From the NCBI GenBank assembly GCA_039105265.1, contig JAPFFF010000040.1:1054001-1118000 (forward strand): 64,000 nt of DNA, read 5' to 3'. The notes beneath the pieces were generated by a model. It saw only the letters and a list, made by a program, of their open reading frames with translations, made no database searches and was not told the origin of the DNA. The DNA is from Tritrichomonas musculus. Lineage: Eukaryota > Parabasalia > Tritrichomonadida > Tritrichomonadidae. The translations under genes were made by a program, and so were the position numbers. The stretch's first letter is position 1. Each line of letters opens with the position of its first letter. This document shows, piece by piece, positions 57,901-64,000 of the stretch.

Positions 57901-59756
57901 ACATTTTCTACACAATTTTTGCGGTCTTTCTTTGCTACGTTACATGCGACTTGATGCCGAAGATTGCCAAATCATTTGAGAAGAACTCTCCACACATTGC
58001 ACACACACTCGGCATCTCATCTGCAATGATGAGCATTGAATTATCTCTAAATGACGGAGTTGTCGGCACAAATGGATATGGTCCTGCACCTAAGCAATTT
58101 GGTGCTGCTCTTGTTCCATCGATTGTTATCTTCACACGTATGCTTGAATACATTGATGACTTTTTCACTGCCTATCAGAATGTCAAGTATGGATCGCAAG
58201 ACAACACAATCCAGCCCTATGGCAAGTTCAATGAGATTATACACTCACTTAACGTTGATAAGTTTTGTCATGGCAAAATCAATGAGACAACTACAATGCG
58301 AAATGCTGTTGACTGCATAAATTATGAGTATCAAATCATGATGTTCTTCAACTTGGTCATGAAAGTTGCCTTTCCTTACATTACGTCATACGAAAAAGGC
58401 GATCCAATCATCTTTGATCCAGATGAAGATATCATTCAGGCAATTTGGTATCTCACTGTCAAATTATACTGTGAAGCATTCTTCCCGATGTTTGAAGAGA
58501 TCATTCCAACAATGAATGACAAGATGAACAATGTCATCAGTGTCAATATTCCTTATATAATCATTCTAATAATTGTCGGTTTTATTGCACTTTTCATCTT
58601 CATTGTTCTCTGCTTCATCATTCGAAAGAAGCTTGTTTTTGCCTTGTCGCTCTTGCTCAATTGCAATCCGATTGCTGTCACATCGACAACAAAAATCATG
58701 GAGGTTTTAAACGGGCACTTCTCAAATGAGACCAAAGATTTGACAAACAGAGACCAGATCTATTATGACTCAATTTTGATGGAGATGCCGAATGCGATCA
58801 TTGTCTGTGATCAGAACTTCAAACTGATCCAATCGAATCGAGCCTTTGATCGACTCTTTGGAAAGAACAAGCTTGAAGATGGTGACGATGTTAAACAGTT
58901 CTTTACGAATTCATCAATTTTTGTTCCAAATGAAGCTTTCAACGACTTCACAATCACGAACAATCACGAATGCACTCTGATGATCAAGCAAGAAGATGAG
59001 ACAATCGTTCATCTTCAAACAAACGTGCTCGCCGTTGGCTCCAATTATTCCATTACAATGAGCGACGTCTCACAAATTGTCAGCTACAATCAGCTCATCA
59101 AAGAAGAGAAGTCAAAAAGTGACAAACTTTTGGCTTCAATTCTTCCTCCAAATTTGGTTGCTCGCGTTCAAGCTGGCGAGAAAAAGATCTCATTCGCAGT
59201 TCCTTCAGCAACTATATTATTCATGGATATCGTCGAATTCACGCCTTGGTGCGCCAGCGGCACCGCCACGGGCGTCATGTCCATCTTGAATCTCCTCTAC
59301 AGATACTTCGATGCAAGTCTTGCCCAAGGAAAGACGTTAACAAAAATCAAATGTATAGGAGATTGTTATATGGCAGCCGGTGGAATCTTTAGTGAGCTTA
59401 ATCAACCAGCTGTTCATGCAAAGGAGGCTGTCGAGTTCGGTCTCGCCGCCATCGATAATGTAATGCAATTGAATCAGGAAAAAAATGAAAAATTGCAAAT
59501 TAGAGTCGGAATTAATACAGGGGGACCAGTTGTGGCAGGAGTGCTCGGTACAGAGAAGCCAACATTCGAGATCTTCGGTCCGGCGATTAGTATGGCACAA
59601 CAGATGGAACATCACGGAGTTCCAATGAAGGTACATATATCAAGAAGCGTGTATGAATTAATATACGGAGGTCCAATTAAAATTAAGGAAAGAGGACAGA
59701 TTGAAATTAAGAAGGGTAAAGTAGTCACTTATTTGGTCGAGGGAAAATCAGAATAG
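54930..59756 (+). CDS. Receptor-like nucleotide cyclase with PAS domain
   Basis: A 1608-residue membrane protein. The N-terminal 360 residues hold about eight spans; a cytosolic helical region (about 380-620) includes DWELFKVATERWPDSQTIWM repeats of the TPR/HAT type; further spans lie near 645, 885, 985 and 1210. A PAS-like domain (about 1270-1380, LMEMPNAIIVCDQNFKLIQS) and a signalling helix (EEKSKSDKLLASILPPNLV) lead into the class III cyclase domain. The metal aspartates are D1433 (FMDIVEFT) and D1478 (GDCYMAAGG), and K1474 (KIKCIGD) favours ATP as the substrate. The Asn/Arg pair that stabilises the transition state is replaced by S1554 and Q1558 (FGPAISMAQQM). The architecture is that of the expanded trichomonad cyclase family, likely sensing an external signal. 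Confidence 0.9.
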   Translation: MNPDGGATQMSITSTSTNEFSTDFNSGSKYGGLIQQRWTKVIRNMLFTFLSYMDSIVKTFSPLHAVVSIWRLLQLWGPSLCASYIIDNKNSRTLPSDIQYLWKKGIPRNVIGIFSILFHIVPSFVREKCSNILNIIFIAITAIFFIIWLSSATYLKKTAKLPNGLVIFINIMITSFITVISPIMLNLAGESLSRAIWGGENNENEDFGMVSTIVIVVLSVIACFVIFMTFRILICVSLIFRPFSLQAILPKPQSEINFCTYIVTFIMAIGSQLGKIPKLVLMGLSLVVYLLSIRVPFLSGTIINLTYRKAFLAASISSSINVIFFAIFIILDMQATQIILFVLVAIYAICYLISHFIIQRYINSKLYLLDLIVDDKTMIDTVATADKMAGLICTSMQYAHPTMNDWELFKVATERWPDSQTIWMLYAKFVAIYPEETNILAYIVRNIITHNLKGFTIKQMVAQTGTIQMQRECTLTSDLKRKLNVLSKTVTQTKTKLRHIWDLVIQGNIAEMDPAVDAGCSSVDQCKNDFLHALSQYPNNRFVARSYSRFILEVLGDQESFNDWREKTNSLKNGVLINQDLAHTLGIEALPLMLNHTNSANTMMSISPGESETISGFDVDIADGENTQAHFEQTKMIMEKIKGISIPSLNCAIIWSVILFLVVFIVIPIIMIIISKDFISDIRTPLDFLYHMAMVKNYNFMIPLWTHHFALEHMPDMQYPKTKTVFSPPDYTDIDMDAFGNLLDSREQAKYLCKECSNSLEAISQFHRYKPDDEYLKKARSILYDSVLVHHYYNLFTKNDTKFTYREMQLSLQTIMINNIVLISDFLKIDLKANPSAIYTTFNSPSVLNSFMSAHRLNVNITSVLDYTIRFITDLSHGTDRKYMLITIGVCISAGLIFIISLIVIIVFIGKNKATIYKCLTALPKNVVSSVSESLRILKKDGDGYVDSTRTSPDQENDVSKQEDSIMKMFATAGDSSSSLSKETIAFIFIYIFYTIFAVFLCYVTCDLMPKIAKSFEKNSPHIAHTLGISSAMMSIELSLNDGVVGTNGYGPAPKQFGAALVPSIVIFTRMLEYIDDFFTAYQNVKYGSQDNTIQPYGKFNEIIHSLNVDKFCHGKINETTTMRNAVDCINYEYQIMMFFNLVMKVAFPYITSYEKGDPIIFDPDEDIIQAIWYLTVKLYCEAFFPMFEEIIPTMNDKMNNVISVNIPYIIILIIVGFIALFIFIVLCFIIRKKLVFALSLLLNCNPIAVTSTTKIMEVLNGHFSNETKDLTNRDQIYYDSILMEMPNAIIVCDQNFKLIQSNRAFDRLFGKNKLEDGDDVKQFFTNSSIFVPNEAFNDFTITNNHECTLMIKQEDETIVHLQTNVLAVGSNYSITMSDVSQIVSYNQLIKEEKSKSDKLLASILPPNLVARVQAGEKKISFAVPSATILFMDIVEFTPWCASGTATGVMSILNLLYRYFDASLAQGKTLTKIKCIGDCYMAAGGIFSELNQPAVHAKEAVEFGLAAIDNVMQLNQEKNEKLQIRVGINTGGPVVAGVLGTEKPTFEIFGPAISMAQQMEHHGVPMKVHISRSVYELIYGGPIKIKERGQIEIKKGKVVTYLVEGKSE

Positions 59757-60337
59757 ATTGCGTTAATATTATTAGTGATATTATTGTAATTCTACTTTTT
59801 TTGTTTCGATTTGTTGATATTTGCGAAATAATTTTATTAAGTCTCTGATAAAGTTATGATTATTATTTTTTGTATATGAATGTATCTTTAAATTTGCAAT
59901 ACAATTCTATAAAATAAAAAAGAAATAAAGATTTTTATAAATCTATTTTTTTGGATGAAGGAAAAAACTATTCAAAAAGCCGCTCACTTTTTCTGTGAAT
60001 ATGTCCAAATAAGAAAAAATAAAACGGTTTGGTCCAAGTAGATTAAATTTTTAGAAGTAAAAAAGAGCTATTTCATTTCCAGAACACAACAAGGAACCAA
60101 AACTCGAGCGAACAATTTTGTTTTCTATGCACCATTTATTAAATAACATGAATATTTAAAATAATCCGGTTCCAAACTCATAATATTTTAAAGAAAAAGA
60201 TGAAATTTTTGTAGATAAAATAAAAAAATGATTAAATTTGATAAATAACAAGTATTATTTTAATTTTTCGAACCGGATATCAATAATTTATTCTATTTGA
60301 TTTGTATTAACACAAAAACAAGTTTCTTTTTTCCCTT
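59757..60337. other. Intergenic region with a small inverted repeat
   Basis: About 580 bases. ATCCGGTTCCAAA at 60164-60176 is repeated in inverse at 60266-60278 (TTTCGAACCGGAT-type), 115 bases end to end, possibly a small MITE relic. No gene is seen. Confidence 0.45.
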
Positions 60338-61790
60338 CTAACTTGAGTTATTAATTTTTTTAATTTTCAATGATTTACGATGAAAATGAATACAAAAATT
60401 AATCGTAATAAAATAAATTATAAACTGTGAAAGGTCGTCCTTAAGTGGAATTGTCGTGGTTGGCATTTGAATGATGGGATTCTTGGAGTTCGCATGAAGA
60501 CCGATTTCGTTGTCATCATATTTGGTTTGCTTGATTTCAATCACGGTGGTGGGATGTCTAACAGAGATGTACTTATTGGTAACTGGTGTCGTCTCTGAGA
60601 AGACTTGGAGCGTGACGTGCTGGCTGTTGCATCTCGTTGTTTGAAATCTCCTTTTCTTCTGAACGTGATGGATTTTTGGTATGTCTGGTAGTCGTAATTG
60701 TTGTCAATAATGGGACCCGCATCTGGATCCTTTATTTCTGCTGTAGGAACAACTATTGGGACACCTGTGGGCTCCGTGGTCACTGGCTTGGCAGCTTCAG
60801 TTGGCTTCTCAATTATTTCCTTTGTTGGATTTTCAATTATATCCTTAGTTGGTGTCTCTGTTATTACTTTTGTTGGTGATTCAGTGATAATTTATGGTGG
60901 TTTCTCAGTTATTATAACTGTTGGTTCTTTTGACACGTAAGATTGGTCCACTTGCACGAATACGCGAGCATCAATACCGAGATTATCATTAACAAACATG
61001 TTATCCATTTCAAGGAACTCTGCATTTATGTTACTAGTTTTCATTTCAAGAGCAATAACAGCACCATTTCCAGGTGGTAATTTGCTATTATAGTTGTTAG
61101 TGAAATTATTTCCCATGAAAAAGTTAATGTAAACATCGGTTGAAGTTTCACCAGCTAAATAAATAGCAAAGCCGTTATGAGCAGAATTTTTGTTAAACGA
61201 GCAATCATCAATTTCAATACGTTATATATAATACATATCATCATTATAAGAGAAAGTTGGATTAATATAAAGAGCACCGCCCAATCCAACACGATCTTCA
61301 AACATGTTTGAATTGAATAGCAATGAGTTAGCCAATTATTTTCATCAAAAACACAATTTTTGATATAAACTTTACCAGAAGTTAGGATAGAAATAGCGCT
61401 ACCATGCTTAATTGCCTGATTTCGAATGAATTTGCATTCTGTGAATGAAATCGCAGTTTTGATGTTGAAATCGCCATTGTTATAAGAATAGCCAAATTAA
61501 ATGGCAACGCCTTGATAAGTTGGACTGTTTGAATGCATATTAATAATGTCAGTGAAGATGCAATTCGAAAATGTCAAGCTGTATTCAGTTGAAGAGCTTG
61601 GAAAAACGCTTCCAATTTCACTTTTGATATTAGCTGCATTAATAAATTGGCCATTGTTGTGTTTAACTGTGCTTTTATTGAATTTAAATGGACTGTTTGT
61701 TAAATCAGTAGCAATGTTGATGTTGATTGTGTTTGTTCCGCAGTTATCAAATGCACACTCTTCAAAATCAACATTTGACGTTTAAACCAT
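60338..61790 (-). pseudogene. Surface right-handed beta-helix (PMP-like) protein, broken
   Basis: On the minus strand several frames encode parts of one protein: FEECAFDNCGTNTININI, FTECKFIRNQAIKHGSAISI, VYIKNCVFDENN, then IDDCSFNKNSAHNGFAIYLA, i.e. the repeated C.F..N.A..G.AI pattern of parallel beta-helix surface proteins such as trichomonad PMPs. Then come MGNNFTNNYNSKLPPGNG, a Thr/Pro stalk (IITESPTKVITETPTKDIIE and related units, 60783-60900) and a tail with NEIGLHANSKNP and MPTTTIPLKDDL. There are at least five breaks (stops and frame changes, for example a TAA at 60892-60894). The N-terminus with its signal peptide is missing, and no membrane span is recognised between stalk and tail. 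It is a relic of a multi-copy family. Confidence 0.65.
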
Positions 61791-62404
61791 TCCATCAATT
61801 ATTCAATTTTTGAAAATCCTTTTATTGTAAACCCTTTTAACAAGCCTACTGAATCAATTGGTATATTGTCTCATAATTATCGAAAACTTATTTGTTTTTT
61901 TGTTCAACCAAAAAGTTTGAAGTTTGAACCGAATCCATTACTCTTGTTTTCAATAATTGAATAATTGATGGAATGGTCTTATATAGTTTTGGAGGGAAAA
62001 AAAAAGCTGTTAATAATGTGATAGTGAACTTGAGCTTGATAAATAATGGTGAATACTTTTCCAAAAACACTATATACTATATATAGCTTTTTGTTAGTAT
62101 ATTTAATCGTGAAATAGTAATGAAGAGCGAGTAGTGTAGGTTGGAAGAGAGTTGAGATCATAGCATATATATGATAATCTATGGATGTTCGTATAAAATG
62201 AGACAATTGAACATGCATGTATTGTTGTGTTTAATAAATTCATCAAACTGTGAACTAAAAGATTATTGATATAAAAAGTGACCATTGCAGGAGATATAAC
62301 GAATTACAAAGAATCTATTTTCGAATTCGTTTGGAATGACAGTAGTAAATGTATAACCAGAACGACAGGGGATTAAAAAATGACCTTTCATCATAGGGTT
62401 TAAG
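61791..62404. other. Intergenic region
   Basis: About 600 AT-rich bases upstream of the broken surface protein. It may include the eroded 5' part of that gene, but I see no conserved block. Confidence 0.45.
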
Positions 62405-62431
62405 AACCTCAATCATCAGTGCCATAGCTCA

Positions 62432-62491
62432 TAAGAGACCAAAACGACGACCTGCGACACGAAGACCTGCGGCACGAAGACCTGCGGCTAA
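62432..62491 (+). repeat. GC-rich triplicated 15-mer (Arg-Pro-Ala coding)
   Basis: The unit CGAAGACCTGCGGCA occurs three times with small changes. In one frame it reads KRPKRRPATRRPAARRPAAK and then stops at TAA (62489-62491). It could be the basic C-terminal end of a lost gene, histone H1-like in flavour, but nothing coding is visible upstream. Confidence 0.5.
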
Positions 62492-63536
62492 AAATCGAAA
62501 TTAATAATATTTTTATTTTTGTAATACAATTAATTCAAAAGATATCATCATTTATTAAAAATTTTAATTTGCTTTATTCTGTCTCACAAAAGCATTCTAA
62601 AAACGAAAAAAAAGTTAATGACTCCAATCAATCCTAATATGGATTCTTTTTTATATAAAGGATATATTGGGAAAAAGGTAGATTCATTTGATATAAGTTG
62701 CTAATTCACCTCTATTTATAATTGAACGAGAAATTCTTTTTGGTATATCTGAAGAAGAGTTCATAACAAATATTGTCAAGGGTAATTAAATGTCATGATA
62801 TATGATTATTTTATTAGAGATAAATAACTTCAATACTATAAACAATTGTACTCAATAAGTTATATATTTGTTATTTGATTTTCTTTTTATTATGATAATT
62901 CTCAAAGACCTTTTATGGTATATAAGTACTTATACATCAGACAAATAACATCAATATTATACATAATTGTACTCGCAATTCAAATCCATATCAATATATA
63001 ATTATTTAACAATTTCTAAATATTATTTTTTAACAGTTACATTTATCAATGATATATTATTTTGAAGACCTTCTTTAAAAATTTGGCCAATCATCATTTC
63101 AAAAAACGACCATGGTAGTCAATCTTTTTCAGAAAATGAACAATATGGCTCCTATATTATCATTTTATATTTTAAAATAATGTATTTCGAAGCCAAACAA
63201 GGCCATACCTGGGCTTTAAAACGAATCCAAAAGATATTAAATATACAGTGTGCTGCAAATGTTAATTCATTGAGCAGTATGGGAATCATTTCAAGTGCAC
63301 TTATGAAAAAAGGACTGATCATAATCGCAAAGCTATTAAGGGTAAAAAATATCACATTTGTACTAGAAGCCCTACAAGAAGAAAAAGATGAGGTTACACC
63401 AATTATTTATATTGTTTTGCGGCTTAAATTTATCTTTAGAGAAATGCATGTTCAAATACTATGTTATTTTCTTTTCAAAACTATGCATTTTCAAATATTT
63501 TTATACATTTGTATAAAAAAATAGGGCTAGTTTGGA

Positions 63537-63585
<49 letters not shown>

Positions 63586-64000
63586 CGTCTTACCCGCATC
63601 ATTACTTACAGTTACTACATCATATACACTCTTTTATTGACTTACTTTATAATCTAATGCTCATTCAATTCAAAACCCAAAAATTATTCATTTCAATTGC
63701 TTTATTTTACATTATTTAATACAAAACAAGATTTTTTTTTTATAAATTATTTAATGATAGAAATGTAGAACGAAAGATTTGGTCTGAACTTTTAGAGAGA
63801 ATTAATTGAAATAAACAAATTGATGCAGGTTTTTATATATTTACAAAAATTTTTACCGAGACTTACATCCAAATGAAGGATCAGTAACAATTTTGTCACA
63901 TAAAAAGATTCATTTTCTTTTTTTTCTATTATTTTTCTCAAAAAGTTGATAAAAGATCTTTCTTGCTACTGGATTCTCCTGTTTAGAAACTGAAAACCGT
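62492..64000. other. Terminal 1.5 kb without a supported gene
   Basis: A short frame at 62617-62703 (MTPINPNMDSFLYKGYIGKK) follows an AAAAAGTTA start-type motif but stops after 28 codons; coding-like scraps (LFIIEREILFGISEEEF, about 62720) follow in other frames. The open frame at 63180-63524 (RSQTRPYL-type basic peptide in another frame) is not convincing. A run of 18 T followed by 29 A lies at 63537-63583. This may be a decayed gene plus a homopolymer palindrome. Confidence 0.4.

Noticed and set aside
63180-63524. Open frame of about 110 codons
   Set aside because: Composition is that of translated AT-rich DNA, there is no family-like block, and all surrounding frames are closed.
1-64000. 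CRISPR arrays, retroelements, Polintons or viral genes
   Set aside because: No regularly spaced repeats and no reverse transcriptase, integrase, capsid or polymerase-B blocks were seen in any frame that I examined.

Overview
The window looks like chromosomal DNA of a parabasalid protist, most likely a Tritrichomonas-type trichomonad. The reasons are the very AT-rich intergenic DNA, nearly intronless genes, one intron with the compact trichomonad splice signals (GTATGT at the 5' end, an ACTAAY box fused to the 3' splice site), and families typical of the group: ankyrin proteins with a long unique N-terminus, multi-pass PAS-cyclases, a surface beta-helix protein with a Thr-Pro stalk, and a PPP phosphatase with an extended tail. 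The species name is an inference; no marker gene was compared.

Layout. 1-0.65 kb: decayed hAT transposase end. 2.3-9.8 kb: spliced ankyrin gene, a helical-repeat hypothetical, an ABCB half transporter and an IWS1/Spn1-like elongation factor. 9.9-12.5 kb: a transposon graveyard, with one TIR element interrupted by a second and a Tc1/mariner relic. 12.7-18 kb: three genes of unknown function, one of them a protein made of amphipathic hydrophobic helices. 18.4-26.2 kb: tandem adenosine deaminase/pseudo-deaminase fusion, Nudix hydrolase, Ser/Thr kinase and ENT nucleoside transporter. 28.5-37.3 kb: a second (non-RD) kinase, a Cdc20/Cdh1-like APC/C activator, a coiled-coil protein, a protein with a doublecortin-like N-terminus and a P-loop, and a small basic protein. 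39.3-42.6 kb: three adjacent TIR elements and a broken PPP phosphatase. 42.7-51.9 kb: a hypothetical, a TRAPPC8-like tethering subunit, a chromodomain protein, a small unknown, ribosomal protein uL15/L27a, tRNA-Asp and an NCoR/SMRT-like SANT corepressor. 52-54.3 kb: tandem and inverted repeats. 54.9-59.8 kb: a 1608-residue receptor-like nucleotide cyclase. 60.3-61.8 kb: a broken surface protein. The last 2 kb hold no gene that I can support.

The genes are housekeeping and signalling loci on both strands and do not form operons. Three neighbours (deaminase, Nudix hydrolase, ENT carrier) could act in nucleoside uptake and salvage, which fits a purine-auxotrophic parasite, but this is inference. 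The most interesting observations are the new-looking intron, the deaminase fused to a pseudoenzyme, the cyclase lacking the usual Asn/Arg pair, the tRNA gene lying where a corepressor gene should start, and several short TIR families with clear target-site duplications. I found no CRISPR, no retroelement or Polinton, and no convincing new defence or secretion system.
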